NCBI GenBank assembly: GCA_037043455.1
Contig: JAWPHD010006802.1
Coordinates: 1-64,000 of the forward strand
Length of the DNA stretch: 64,000 nt
Direction of reading: 5' to 3'
Origin: Cyrtodaria siliqua
Lineage: Eukaryota > Mollusca > Bivalvia > Adapedonta > Hiatellidae
The notes beneath the pieces are model-generated. The model searched no databases and was not told the DNA's origin. It worked only from the letters and a program-made list of their open reading frames with translations. Made by a program: the position numbers and the translations under genes. Shown piece after piece: positions 11,256 to 23,665 of this stretch (the first letter of the stretch is position 1; each line of letters opens with the position of its first letter).

Positions 11256-11741
11256 TGCCAGTGTTTTTTCAGACAGTGGCATAACCATTTTCTATTGAGA
11301 CATGCGCAGTAGTTCTGCCTTATTGAAAAGTGAAGTTTGTTCGAAATTAGACTTTAACAGGAAGGATCAAGTAAATATAAATATAATACATTATAAGCCT
11401 TAAGCCGGGCATCCATTTGTAAGTGATACATGGTCAGTATCCATATCCACGCCAGTGAAAAATCATAGAGAAAATGTTGGGAAGCATCCATTGATCAGTT
11501 CCGTGTCGGTGACGAATCGCACAATGTGTGATTTTTGACGGACACGGATCACGTACAAATTGATTCACGGCTTAATACATACAATCATTGATTTATTACA
11601 TTTCTATTGGTGAAAGATTAGGATTTCGCAAAGAAAGACTTTAGGCCATCCTTAAATGTTTTTTGTTTTGCTGTGTAGGTTCTATCACTAAAAAGGCAGC
11701 TAGCCAGCTACCCAACTTTTTTTGTTTGAACATTTGGAGGA
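11256..11741. other. Mostly featureless; small inverted-terminus element inside
   Basis: 11400-11575 begins TTAAGCCGGGCATCCATTTG and ends with the inverted counterpart CAAATTGATTCACGGCTTAA, suggesting a MITE of about 175 bp with TTAA at its edges. The rest shows nothing recognisable. Confidence 0.45.
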
Positions 11742-11922
11742 CTTATAAGCAGAGCTTATGGGATGGCAAGTTGTCCGTCGTCCGTCCATCACCGTCGTCC
11801 GTCCATTAACTTTTGCCTCGTTAACACAATAGGGCCTTCATTTTTCATCCTATCTTTACCATCTCTACCAGATTGTTGATATCAATGAAAGCTTGGATGA
11901 GTTTGATAAAAGCAGCGATCTT

Positions 11923-12799
11923 CAGGGTTGGAAAATTCTTTAAAAGTGTACTCTAAAACTTAATCGTCCTTAAAAAAATTCTACTCGTCCTTATATTTTG
12001 GTGATTTTCATGTTTATGAAGCTTGAAGTCTTAAATGTCATTTAAATGCTCTCTTTATTCGAATTCTTTTTTATGGTAATAAAATGAGCATCCAATTGAA
12101 ACTTACAGACTGCAAAGAAAACACACTCAGGGTTACTGTGAAACTTTTAATATTGATTTAGTAACTGACATGAAATAATTCACACATTTTCACTTATGAC
12201 GAGTCATCAAATTTAGATTCTTTTCTGTCAAAACAAATATAAATTTTGTTCAAATATAAATGCTTTGTTTGTTTGTTTGTATGGTGTTTTACGTCATTTT
12301 CAACACATGTAAGATTATATATGACGGTCGATTTTTTTTGTGGTGGAGGCAGACCACCAACTTTTCCTAGGTAGAACCAGTACTGTACACCTTCCGCCAT
12401 CCGTAAGAATTGACACTTCCTCACATACAAGTAGAACTCCCAATGGGATTCGAACCCGCAGTGGAAACATTTAACACAACGTTGTTAACCCTTCGGTTAA
12501 TATTTTATATGTATTTTTAAACAGTTAACATTATATTAATTTGAACGATCTTAGTTTATTCACACAATAAACAAAATATATGGGCAAGTTAAAATCATAG
12601 CATTCACACTTTACACATGGAACATACGAATACGGTCCCGGATTATAAATATTTTACATATCAAATTCGATAGCTGTTAAGTTACAAACCGAACGATTTT
12701 ATTGGATTTTGGACTATTCATCGGATTAGGTGAAATTTTACTCCCTGAACCAATAGTTACTCGCCATGGCGAGCGGACAAGTGGAATTTTCCAACCCTG
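11923..12799. mobile_element. Non-autonomous TIR element of the ACTCGTCC family, copy 1
   Basis: Ends are CAGGGTTGGAAAATTC and GAATTTTCCAACCCTG. The subterminal sequence has CTCGTCC motifs and a small palindrome (ACTCGCCATGGCGAG). It resembles the element at 40861-41688 at both ends. No exact target duplication is visible. It carries the inverted SINE at 12262-12500. Confidence 0.65.
12262..12500 (-). mobile_element. tRNA-derived SINE (Ser/Leu-type), inverted copy
   Basis: Reverse complement of the SINE at 2982-3235. On the minus strand it keeps a good B box (GGGTTCGAATCCCATTGG), the 'GAGGAAGTGTCAATTCTTAC' body and the CAAACAAACAAA tail. It is nested in the ACTCGTCC-family element. Confidence 0.85.
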
Positions 12800-13788
12800 C
12801 AGATCGGACCATTTACACCGGAGTTATGGCCTTTGATTTTGTGAAATATGCTATAATTTGGCCTGGTTAACACGATGGGGCCTTCATTTCTCATCCGATC
12901 TTTTTCAAACTTCATCAAATTGTTGACCTCAAAGAAAGCTTGGACGAGTTCGAAAACCATCCAGATGAGACCAGTAACACCGGAGTTATGGCCCTTGATT
13001 TTTTTTAATATGCTATATTGAGAACTTGGGTCAAACTCATGGTTTCCGCTCAATAACTTTTGTTAGGAATGAGGTATTGCGATGAAACTTGCCGGGTAGG
13101 TAGCTTATATGGAAAGGAGGGTTGGGATTGCATTTGGGGTATTGCGACGAAACTTGCTGGGTAGGAAGATTGGTATTGCATTTGGGGCTACTGGAATCAA
13201 GGTCAAGGTCGCTGTTACTAAAAATAGAAAGGTTTCGGCTCAATAATTTGTGTTAGGAATGAGGTACTGCGACAAAACTTGCTGGGTTGGTAGCTTATAT
13301 GGAAAGAAAGATTGGGATACCATTTTGGGCCACTGGTTTCAAGGTCAAGGTCACTGTTATATATTTAATGGTTTCCGTTCAATAACTTTTGTTAGGAGTG
13401 AGTCATTGCCACCAAACTTGTTTGTTTGGGTAGCTTATATGGAAAGGAAGCAAGTTGGTATTGTATTTGGTTTGTCGCTGTTATTAAAAATATAAAAAAT
13501 GGTTTCTGCTCCGTATCTTTTGTTATGAGTATGATATCGCAATGAATGTTGAACCGGTCTACAGATCTCAACTTAGCAATCACAGTGTTGTCCAGATATA
13601 TATGTATGTCAGTTCATCCATCCGTCCGCTTGTTCGTCCATTATCCATACGTCCGATTTTCATTTCTTAATATCTTCTTCATTACTTGGAGGATTTTCAC
13701 CAAACTCCACCAACATGTTCATTATATAGATCCAACATCAGTTGCACAATTTTGGGTCGCTTTGACCTACTTTCAACAAAATATAGGT

Positions 13789-15471
13789 CAGGGTTCTCCA
13801 CAGGATTATTTTCAAGCATAGTGGCATTTAGCGCGTGCTGGGGGAGGGTACGGGAGGGGAAAACCCCCTCCTGTGTTCGATTTTTTTGGCTTTTAGTAAC
13901 TGCCTGTATTGACAGTGAGGCACTTTTTGTGTGATATAAGTGATGTTAGGAAGCCATATATAATTATATATTGATGATAATAAACAATATAATAAATAAT
14001 CCATGTTTTAAGACTTTTATTTAAAAAAACAAACTCATAAAAATATTTACTAAAATAAGTTCATACACAATAAAACATACACAATAGTACAACACACATC
14101 AACACAACATGCAGCATCTGAAATACATACAATAAACAATAATAAATAATCCATGTTTTAATACACGATGAAGAAGAAAACATACAAAGATTTATTATAA
14201 GTTTATACACAATAATACAACATATACATCAACACATCATGCACACATATAATACCATCAACTACACAATATTCATCCCTGGAAATAAAGCAGCACATTT
14301 GATAATACTTAAAAAAGATAACCTTAGCACTCAAATAAATCCAACACAAGTTAGCCCATTCAATGTCTTGACTTGTACATATTAGCTAGCAGTTCCTATT
14401 CAGATGCTTGACCTTCTAGGTCTAGCCATGTGCCATTCTTCCACTGCCCTGTCATGTTCAAACTGATGGAGGTGGGCCCTGCATTGTTACTGCCAGCAGT
14501 GCATTGAGAACTCTGTTACACAGAGTTGACCTGTGCTGTCTTAATTCAATCTGCTGTTGATGTTGGAAGAAGCAGACCAACAGCTGCAATATTGTACAAG
14601 TTGGGGTGAGACTCCTGCAGCTCTCTGTCATTCTTTGTAACCTCCCTCAGTTGTCTCCACTCGATCATCATTGAATCTTCATCCTGGTTAAAGTGGCGGG
14701 CCAAGGTCTGAAGAAACATATATAAATAATTTAATATATTATAAATATATAATAGACCGACACGCTTAATAATAGTAATAACTGAATTATTTTTGTTTTA
14801 TTTTGTAAGTAATTTCTAGTATTTTTGTTTTTAAAATATTGACAAGCTTTGAAGTAAACAGATAAATAAACTACCTTCATTTCTTCTTTTCTTTTTTCAA
14901 ATGACCAGATATTATCCCAAAATTGCTATTTATTTTATTTATTAACGCACAAACTTAAATCAAATGACAATCAAAACAATTATACTTACTTACGCAAAAC
15001 AAACAAACTCCTGCACATCACATCTTTCATTTCCGTCTTGAACAATACACGTAAGCCGATACACAAACTGCCAATATTAACAAACTTTCCAGTTCAACTG
15101 CTTTAAGTTACATTCTCCCATCCAAATTATCTCCCAATTACTGATTAATCCACAACAACCCGACATAATCCAATCAACTCGTGATAATTGCAATTTGTTG
15201 TCAACAATCCACTAATCACACAGCGTGTTATCGCACTTTCTGCATACTGCATAGATCAGTCACGTGTTAATTGTGTGTATTGTTTGACGCGAGTTTATGA
15301 ATTTGTGCACGGTGCGCATAAGGGTTTTTAAAGGCGGTGTTTGCCTTCAGATCAAAGCACCGCGCTCTGGTTTTTAAGCATAGCGGCGCAGTTTAGGCAC
15401 CGCGGGATGTAAGATTTTGGAAGTCAAGCGTAGCGGCTCTGCTATGCTTAAATGGCCTGTGGAGAACCCTG
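13789..15471 (-). mobile_element. hAT-like transposon derivative, copy 1 (1,683 bp)
   Basis: Perfect 16-bp terminal repeats CAGGGTTCTCCACAGG / CCTGTGGAGAACCCTG, flanked by TAGGT on both sides (13784-13788, 15472-15476), a 5-bp target duplication. It is the reverse complement of 25805-27487 at exactly equal length; the stretches I compared differ by single bases. It retains a broken C-terminal transposase exon (14400-14707, minus strand), so it is an internally deleted, non-autonomous hAT relative that moved recently. Confidence 0.85.
14400..14707 (-). pseudogene. hAT transposase C-terminal exon remnant (copy 1)
   Basis: On the minus strand, after a TTCTTCAG splice acceptor, the frame reads LARHFNQDEDSMMIEWRQL and then HPNLYNIAAVGLLLPTSTAD followed by a stop. 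This matches the hAT dimerisation region (HP.L..IA...L..P.S.A). The usual CERGFS segment is missing. The end of the domain reappears in other frames as NRVLNALL, GPPP, FEHDRAVEEWHMARPRRS. A small deletion and frameshifts therefore inactivate it. Similarity is to ZNF862/KIAA1586-type hAT proteins, from memory of the family. Confidence 0.75.
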
Positions 15472-15779
15472 TAGGTCATGTCCGGTCTCCACTTCTTTCT
15501 TGCAGGATTTTCACCAAACTTAACCAGAATGTTTCTTCTATGGCATAATGCATCTAACATCACATGCAAAGTTTTGGGTCACTGTGACCTACTTCCAACA
15601 AAATTCAGGTCACATCCAGTCTCCCCTACGACATGCGTATCTTGCTTCTTTCTCGACCTACTTTCGACAAAATTCAGGTCACATCCAGTCTCCCCTACGA
15701 CATGCATATGTAATGCTTCTTTCTCGCATGATTTTCACAAAACTTCACCATTATTTCTTATTACATTAAGACAGATTAA

Positions 15780-16220
15780 AACAGATTGTATGTATAATGC
15801 ATGCAGGACACTTACGTTTTGTAAAACGCTTTTAAAAAAAAAAAATTCTACCTACCTACCACCTTAAAAGATTTTGGGTCAGAGCACAGCAAAACAACTA
15901 TTTTCTAAAAACTCATTCATTTTGAACTACAGCTCTGTATAACACATATTTGTTAACTAAGTCTGGAAGAAGAGGTAACTGGTCCGGACAATCTTTTCAA
16001 AGTTTTGAATAATACAAAATATGCATAAAATCACGTTAACATTTTTAGTAATCATCATGAAATGGATTGGAAATAAATAAATGGGTAGGTTTGTTTATGA
16101 AATAATATTTCACTTGATGGGAAGTATGGTTTGTTTCTTTATCTCTTGTGGGTTTATAAAGATGTTTATGAATTTCACATTTTAGCTTAACAACAACCAA
16201 AAACAAAAACAATGTTTACC
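15780..16220. other. No recognised feature
   Basis: AT-rich, with an A run and a CTACCTACCTACC tract near 15835-15870 like the one near the right end of the Harbinger-like element. Nothing else is supportable. Confidence 0.5.
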
Positions 16221-16224
16221 TTAA

Positions 16225-16395
16225 AGGGACACACGGCAATCTTGATTTTTAATAAAACTCACAGCCTCCCTTTAGTTTTTCACATAAATTGCATTTGTTC
16301 AATTAATAGAAATGTATATAAAGTGAACTGTTTTTGCACATTACTAACTGGTGATTATATTGCACCAACAAACTAATTGAAAGTGTATCAGTTAT
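16225..16395. mobile_element. TTAA MITE, truncated copy 3
   Basis: Left terminus AGGGACACACGGCAATCTTG after TTAA, and homology to the other copies continues to about 16395 ('TTATATTGCACCAA'). The right terminus is absent, probably displaced by the LINE that follows. Confidence 0.7.
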
Positions 16396-16826
16396 ACATA
16401 AAATCAGCTCATGAATAAAGAACTTCTTTGTGCTTTATGCTTCGCGCCCATCCTGCCAGTGTAAAAGACATTAGTCCACTCTTAGTGGGTCACTTGGAGT
16501 TTATTTCGTAACTAGCAAGGAAGTGCAAAACATTTTTGCGGAATAAATACATTTAATTTCTTATGATCTATCCGGATATTTGATAGTGTGGTAATTTAAT
16601 GTCTACGAAACGTCTAGTTAATGTGAACGAACGAAACGTTTAATTGTACGATTTCATAGAAGGCTCTTTATGCCTTGTTCTATTTAAAGATCACAACAAT
16701 ACTGAGATTGTTTACTATTTGACATCATGGAAAAGATAGACTAAGACTTTCAACTTTTGGCGACATAGCAGCAACAGTAAAAACAGTGATGCCACTACTG
16801 ATGACAATTCTACGCTGAATTACACT

Positions 16827-18440
16827 ATGTCCCAATCTCAAAGCAAATATGAGTCACAAGATGATGCTACTATCCATGACGAATCTTTCTCTTCAGAGGC
16901 TAGCCAGTCGTTATTAATTATTCCGACATCACGTATAGTGGTTCCAAAAACGAGACAGGACTTTACATCTCTGAACTCCTCGCCATTAATCATTTTGCCA
17001 CACAATTGCAATGTGTATCCTGAAAATAGTCAATCGCTACTGACTGGTGTATCGACACCTGTAACCTCGAAATCAAAATCTGACCAAGGACATTCGTTAA
17101 ATGAAACAAACAAAGAACTGCCTCTAAATCAGACATCGACACCTGTAAACAAAAGACTTTGTGATGGAAATTTGACACGAAATGACATAACATATGAACA
17201 AGGGTTACAGAATGAAGTGTGTTGAAGGAAATAAAAAGTCAAATTTATTTGTTGCAGCAACTGAGTTTAAACCTACAGTGTCAAGTGGATCAATGCAACT
17301 TGAAAATAGACTCTTAACTCTTTGATCGAGAAATCTGCTACTATGCCTCAAATTGGATGTGCTCACAATATATCGGATACGACAGAAGGTGAAAACTCCG
17401 AACTTGGAAAAACAACTTTTAGTCAGATCTTGACTAGGAACGAAACCTGCTTGCAAAATAACCAACAGCAAAACAAAAATCAGCGAAAGAATAATGGAAG
17501 CAAAGCTGTTAAATTGACACAGAAAAAACAAACGGCGGAAAAACCGTCTTTGAAAATGGCGACTAAGCACAATCAGGCACGCAAAATTGAAGTGGTGATT
17601 AATAGACCAAGCTCCGACCCTGGAACATGTAACCATGATCTGCCGCCTGTGTGTGATGAAATCGCACCTATAAGACGACACGACCAAGACAGAAACCCTA
17701 CACGAGACCACTCTCGATCACCAAATAAAAAGATTCTTTTAATGGGTGATTCAATTTTTAACAGAATAAATATGAAAGCTTTAAATTCTTACGTACACAA
17801 ACATTCTGTTTCAGGAGCCACTGTGAAAACCTTACTTGGAGATATTGAATTATTCGATATTATGAACTTTGAATCCATTCTCAGTTACATCGGAGGAAAC
17901 GATCTTTCTGGAACTGCGGATCACGATCTTCTAGAAGAACAGTATACTCAACTGATAGCCATGATTAAATCTCGAAATCCAAAAATCAAAGTTATTCTTT
18001 CAAAGTTGGCACCGCGAGGGGATGTTGACGTTACAGTTGTCAACATGATCATCGAACGGTTAGCATTACATAATGGAACCGAATATGTGGATAATTTTAG
18101 GTCGTTTTACGATAGAAATGGACAACTCATTATGCGTTTTTTTAATTTCACTGACCATATTCATCCGTCAAATTCGGGGATCAAACGGATTTTGGGAACA
18201 ATCAATGAAGTCATTCACATAGTTTATGACTTTACGAAATGTGTATATCCACCACGTGCGGCAAATAACTACCATGGTAATCGAAATGTTAGGCGCACTG
18301 GCAGTACAAGAATGGACGATGATCGATGTTTAAATTGTTTTGAAAGCAACCACCAGACTCACGAATGTGGACACAAACAACCAATAACGTGCTGGTATTG
18401 CGGTCTGATTGTCCATAAATCTGACAAATGTTGGAATTAG
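16827..18440 (+). pseudogene. LINE ORF1: SGNH esterase plus two CCHC zinc knuckles, frame-broken
   Basis: The N-terminal part (16827-17225) is a Ser/Gln/Asn-rich low-complexity segment. The coding phase then slips (VEGNKKSNLFVAATEFKP is readable in another frame) and returns by 17322. The second part carries an SGNH/GDSL hydrolase: ILLMGDSIFNRI (GDS near 17743), IGGNDLSG (block III) and DHIHPSNSG (block V Asp/His, near 18154). At the C-terminus are two zinc knuckles of form C-x2-C-x4-H-x4-C (CLNCFESNHQTHEC and CWYCGLIVHKSDKC). Esterase-type ORF1 is known from CR1/L2 elements and is thought to act in RNP or membrane interaction. Catalytic residues are intact although the reading frame is not. 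Confidence 0.8.
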
Positions 18441-18650
18441 GAATTCGGCAAAGAAGCCGTTTCCTGTGGCATAGAAAGTGCAAATTATTTCGCAACTCTG
18501 CAAAACATTTGTGACACTTGCAATGGAACTAACTGTAACTGTGACTTATTTTTCCAGAGTAAAAGCTGTTTAAATGATAATAGGAATACATGTATATATA
18601 ATATAAACGATGACAATGACGTTCAAGAAAACATTATCAGTTCTAATGTA

Positions 18651-21507
18651 ATGAACTTAGGACTACCTAAAAAAGGCTTAAATATTGGTCATCTTAATAT
18701 TCAAGGACTTACTTCAAAAATTGACCAAATAAAACTATTATTAACATCTGATATGAATAATGTACACATTCTTGCATTGAGTGAGACCAGATTTACAAAC
18801 GAGCATAAAACAGAAGCTTTTCATATCAGTGGATATCAAATACCTTTACGTAAGGATCGATTATATAATGGTGGTGGTGGTTTGATGGTATATGTAAAAA
18901 ATGAGATAAATTGCATGAGGAGAGTAGACTTAGAAGACAATAAAATTGAATGCATTTGGCTTGAAATCAAACCTAAGCAAGGTAAACCTTTTCTTATTGG
19001 GTCTATCTACAGGCACCATGATTCAAAAGTTATCTGGAAAGAATTGTTTGAAGAGCATTTAGAAAAAAAACAATCAGAAGAAAAAGAAATATTATTAGGA
19101 GACATAAATAGAGATTTATTAAACATGCAAATAAAATATGATTGGTCTAGTTATATCTTATCGTTGGGATTAGTCCAGTTAATTAATGAACCCACACGAA
19201 TATCGTCTTCTTCAAGCACTCTTATAGATCACATTTACACAAATTCGGAAGAAAATATTTCACATATTAAGATTCCAAAAATTAGTTTAAGTGACCACTA
19301 TCCTATTTTCTGCACAAGAAAAATTCATAAACGATCACCAGACAATTGAGTACCGATCTTTTAAAACATTTAATGAAATCAATTTTCTGCATGATCTAAA
19401 TTTAGTTGATTGGGAAACTGGATCAATCTAGGAGGCAAATATAATTCTTGAAAACTGGGTTAATAAATTTTCAGATATAGTAGATAAACATTTGCCAATT
19501 AAAAACCATCGAGTAAAACATATACATCAACCTAAATGGCTTACACCTAATATTTTAGACGCTATTAAAGAGAGAGATCAATATAAATTGCAAAATGATA
19601 TGAAAAATTACAAAATATCTAGAAATAAAGTGATTAAACTAATAAAGGAATCTAAAAAAATGTCATACGAAAGAAAAATAGAGGACGGAAAATCCGACCC
19701 AAAATCTATATGGAAAATCTTTAAGGAGTTAGATGCCTCTTCCAAATCCTCGGGCAAATCCAACACAATAAATCAATTAAATATTAATGGGACAGACATT
19801 ACCGATTCATCTTTAATGGCTGATGAGTTTAATAATTTTTTCATAAACATAGCAGCAAATTTGAAACAACCAATTCCGAATTCAGATTTCAATTTGATAA
19901 AGGATTTTATAAACAAAAAGGTCCCTGAGCAGATGTTTTTCAATATCCCATTAATAACCGAAGATCAGGTGCGAAATATGTTGGTAAACTTAGATTCTTC
20001 AAAAGCAACTGGGCTTGACCAAATTGGCCCAAAACTTCTCAAACTATTAGCTAATTGCATATCAAACAGTATTGCACATTTAATTAATAGAAGTATTAAA
20101 CAAGGTGTATTCCCAAACACCCACACACAAAAACATGCGAAAGTGTTTCCGTTATTTAAAGCCGGACCGTCTGACGATGTAAACAATTATAGGCCTATTT
20201 CTGTATTACCTACAATATCAAAATTAATTGAAAGACATGTGCATGATTCATTCATGAGTCTTCTACAATTCTATCAGCTTTTACGTAAGTCACAAAGTGG
20301 TTTCAGGAAACAACATAGCTGTGAAACAGCTTTGGTTTATGTGATAGATAAATGGCTAAAGGCATTAAATGAAGGAAAATTTGCAGGTGCTATAATGGTA
20401 GATTTCCGGAAGGCATTCGATCTGGTGGATCATAACATTTTGCTTCAAACATTAAAGTTATATAAATGTGGCGAGCTTACACTGCAATGGTTCAAATCTT
20501 ATCTGTCAGATAGGAAACAAGTCGTATCTTTAAAAGGTGCTCTTTCGAAGGAACAAACAATAACGTGTGGGGTACCTCAAGGGTCCATACTACGACCTTT
20601 AATGTTTTTGGTGTTCATCAATGACCTTCCCCTTGAACTGAATGGCATTGTTTCTAATACAGATATGTATGCAGACGATACTACCATATACGAAATAAAT
20701 GAATCCAAAGATATAATAGACGTAAATCTACAGAAAGCTCTTGATATTTTGAAAGTCTGGTGCTTGCATAACGGTATGGTATTATATGCGTCAAAAACGA
20801 AAGTCCTTTTTGTAACCACACCACATCGACTTGCCAGATTAGAAAATAAATCACTTTCTTTGCGCTATAATGACATTGATTTACAGATTACTACCGGTGA
20901 TAAAATTTTAGGAGTAAATATAAATGAAAATTTAAAATGGGATGACCACATATTGTTTATTAAGAAAAAAATAGCAAGAAATGTATGGTTGCTGTCAAGA
21001 ATAAAATATTTTATTCCTTTGAATTATAGAATTATTTTCTATAAAGCTTACATACAGCCACATCTAGACTTTTGTAATGTAATCTGGGGTAACACAAGTC
21101 GAAAAAATATCAACAGCCTTTTAATAATGCAAAAAAGGGCATGTCATGTTATTTTAGGTGAACAGTATATTACTTTTCAAGCCGCTATGGAACAACTAAA
21201 TTGCCTCACAATTGATCAGCGAATTATACTTCAAAAGGCCAAATTCATGTATAGAGTTTCGAACAATACTGCCCCTTCATATATTTCCGATATGTTTACT
21301 ACTCGTAATTCAACTGACAGAAGTCTTTGATCACTAACTGATACTAATTTTAGTATTCCTAAGCCTAATTGGGAACTTTTCAAGGGCAGCATGTCTTACT
21401 CCAGGACCATTTTATGGAATCATATTCCAGAGCACATTCAGAAGTGTGTAACAATGAAAAGTTTTACAAACAACTGCATGAAATGGATAAAGAAAAAACA
21501 ACATTAA
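18651..21507 (+). pseudogene. LINE ORF2: APE endonuclease and reverse transcriptase, broken
   Basis: The endonuclease (18651-19349) shows LNIQGL, LALSETRF, GSIYRHHD, LLGDINRD, LIDHIYTN and SLSDHYPIF. This is the full APE motif series, with GDIN where GDFN is usual. A frameshift near 19325 and a TAG at 19429-19431 precede the RT. The RT (19492-21330) shows VNNYRPISVLP, SGFRKQHSCETAL, MVDFRKAFDLVDH, CGVPQGSILRPLMF and the catalytic YADD (20668-20679). A TGA at 21328-21330 cuts off a C-terminal tail that stays in frame to the TAA at 21505-21507 and has the usual LWNHIP motif. Only a few lesions suggest a fairly young loss. Confidence 0.85.
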
Positions 21508-21737
21508 ACTCGATATAGATATCATCTGATCTTATTATTGTGTAAATATCGTTCAAACTACCACCACCAACAATGTTATTATGTTTACATATATCTTATG
21601 TATCTTGCCTTTCTTGTATTTTGTATCATGTATTTGTTACAGAGGGCCCCAAGGAAGATTAGTATAAACTAATTGGGTCACCCTCGATTAATAAAGACTT
21701 TCAATTCAATTCAACAGTATATATAAACATGTGGTAG

Positions 21738-22601
21738 CAGGGCTTCTAAAATTTGAAAATGCAAATCGGTCCCGGTTTTTTACTGCCGCAAGACTCGCAC
21801 TTATTTTGAAAAAATCACTAAAATCGCCGTACCCCACCCACCATGTCAGCTGCACCATGCATTTTTTCCGTTTAGTCATTGATATAGAGAACTATTTAAA
21901 ATGTATGTTTGTATTATATTTGTATTATTTATGACTTACTTTATCACAATTTGTACATTTTAGTGACTGACATCATGTCTTCGCTTTACTGAATAAATAA
22001 TTTTCACTCAATATTAAAATTGTTGATCATTTAAGGAATTGAACCGGAAGTGTCTAATAAACCGGAAGTCGCGTGAAAAAAAATCAAACAAACAATTAAC
22101 ACATCTCGGTATTTTAATTTTTTTTAAAGACGCAAACAAATTTCAGTCCCAGCTTTGGCCACTTAAAAAAACAAACCGACACAAGCAAACATGCTAACAC
22201 CTTACGACTAACGGTATATCAAAGAAATTACAGACGGTAACACTCACTTCAGTGAACCGACAGAACACGTGATATACTTTCACTGATCACACATCAAGGG
22301 CATGCTACCAGGCTATAGACTCTTCCGGAAAACTTCCTACTATCGGTAATGGTTTAGTCCAAATTGACCAAATTGACCTACTTTCGCACAGCGAGTGACA
22401 AACAATCGTGTTATGGATCAAAGAATATTGCCGCAAGGCATATTTTAGGATATAAGGAGTGTGAAGGACAATTGTAGATTTTTTAACGACCGATAGATAA
22501 AATATCTGGGACCGATTTAAACAGAGATTTTGAAAAGAAAAACGGTCCGGAGAAACAGATTTCGGTCTGGGAACCGATAAACCGGCAATTTTAGAACCCT
22601 A
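21738..22601. mobile_element. hAT non-autonomous element with 8-bp target duplication, copy A
   Basis: Starts CAGGGCTTCTAAAATTTG and ends CAATTTTAGAACCCTA. The flanking 8-mers are both TGTGGTAG (21730-21737, 22602-22609), the hAT hallmark. It shares most of its length with 30544-31962 but lacks about 550 bp found there. The interior has repeated ATCGGTCC / GGTCTGGGAACCGA-like motifs near both ends. No transposase is present. Confidence 0.85.
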
Positions 22602-22945
22602 TGTGGTAGTAAAGAAAGAACAAATGATTTTTATTGTCATAACATGCCGTATTTAATTTAGAAATGTCATAATGTCTCGTGTGCCATTTTTAGATAAATG
22701 GACAATTCTATGGACAGATTTATTTAACATAAAAAACAAAACATCTTAGAGTAAAATTGCACTTAACTTTTCGAATATAAAGGGCACTATTTCTGCCAAA
22801 TAAATATTGTTTCTGATATTATGTTCAAATTAATAGTGTTGCATTAATGTCATCTATTACATGTATATCATTGACAATGTTCATGCCTATAATATGCATT
22901 TGGATGAACATTTTAATTAATCATACCCCATCCATTTTGGATTTT

Positions 22946-23665
22946 TATGCCCCAGAAAAAAAAAATTCAGGGGCATATTATAATCGCACCATCCGTCTGT
23001 CCGTCCGTCCATCTGTCCGGATTCTGTCCGTCATTCCGAAGTTTGTGTCCGGACCATAACTTCACAACCCCTGCAGGGATTTTTAAATAACTTGTCACAA
23101 GTGATCACCATAACAAGACGATGTGTCGCGCGCAAAACCCAGGTCCGTACCTCAAAGGTCAAGGTCACACTTGAAGTTGAAAAACAGGTATGCAATTTCG
23201 TGTCCGGACCGTAACGTCACAACCCCTGCAGGGATTTTTAAATAACTTGTCACAAGTGATCACCATAACAAGACGATGTGTCGCGCACAAAACCCAGGTC
23301 TTCAAGGTCAAGGTCACACTTGAAGGTCAAAAGTCAAATTGTGTCCGGTCAATAACTGTCATTCATGGACGGATTTTCAAATAACTTGGCACTAGTGCTC
23401 ACCACAACAAGACGATGTGTTGCGCGCAAAATTCAGGTCTGTGGCCCCAAGGTCAAGGTCACATTTAGAGGTCAAAGGTCAAATTGTGTCTGGTCAATAA
23501 CTTTTGCATGCCTGGACGGATTATCATAAAACTTGGCACAAGTGCTCATCACAACCAAATGAGGTGTCTTGCACAAATCCAGGTCCATGGCTCCAAGGTC
23601 AAGGTCATACTTAGAGGTCAAAGGACACTTCAGGGGCATTTATCACTTTCAGTGATATTTCTTGT
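22946..23665 (+). mobile_element. Core-repeat element family B
   Basis: The 5' hairpin TATGCCCC ... GGGGCATA is followed by CGTCTGTCCGTCCGTCC. Four to five core copies follow ('GGATTTTCAAATAACTTGGC', 'CACAAGTGATCACC', 'CAAGACGATGTGTCGCGCGC', 'AAGGTCAAGGTCACACTTGA'). The 3' end is the hairpin TATCACTTTCAGTGATA and TTTCTTGTTTT. Non-coding. A second copy is at 50441-50851. Confidence 0.75.

Larger units (their letters stand above)
11742..13550 (+). repeat. Core-repeat element family D with nested insertions
   Basis: It opens with a short hairpin (CTTATAAGCAGAGCTTATGG) and GTCCGTCGTCCGTCC. Core segments then repeat: 'TTCATTTCTCATCCGATCTT', 'ACCGGAGTTATGGCC', and 'CAATAACTTTTGTTAGGAAT' with 'GGGTAGGTAGCTTATATGG'. 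The array is split by the element at 11923-12799. A further fragment lies at 33940-34195. Non-coding. Confidence 0.7.
13586..15760 (+). repeat. Core-repeat element family E, split by a hAT-like insertion
   Basis: Left part 13586-13788 (CATCCATCCGTCCGCTTG, then GGATTTTCACCAAACTCC and TTTGGGTCGCTTTGACCTAC) continues after the insertion at 15472-15760 with copies of 'GATTTTCACCAAACTTAACC' and 'CAAAATTCAGGTCACATCC'. The overlap TAGGT at the break is the target duplication of the insert. Confidence 0.7.
16440..21716 (+). mobile_element. Degraded CR1/L2-like non-LTR retrotransposon (LINE)
   Basis: Two ORFs (esterase/zinc-knuckle ORF1; endonuclease-reverse transcriptase ORF2) are followed by a 3' UTR ending GAGGGCCCCAAGGAAGATTA, ATTGGGTCACCCTC, AATAAAGACT and a TTCAATTCAATTCAAC tail. 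The short tandem tail instead of poly(A), plus the APE endonuclease, place it in the CR1/L2/jockey group; the exact clade is not decided. The 5' boundary is uncertain (about 16400-16826). At least two frame breaks in ORF1 and one frameshift plus two nonsense codons in ORF2 make it inactive. Confidence 0.85.

Noticed and set aside
17205..17711. 168-codon minus-strand ORF
   Set aside because: It lies opposite LINE ORF1, has low-complexity hydrophobic text and no domain; it is a shadow of the esterase-bearing frame.
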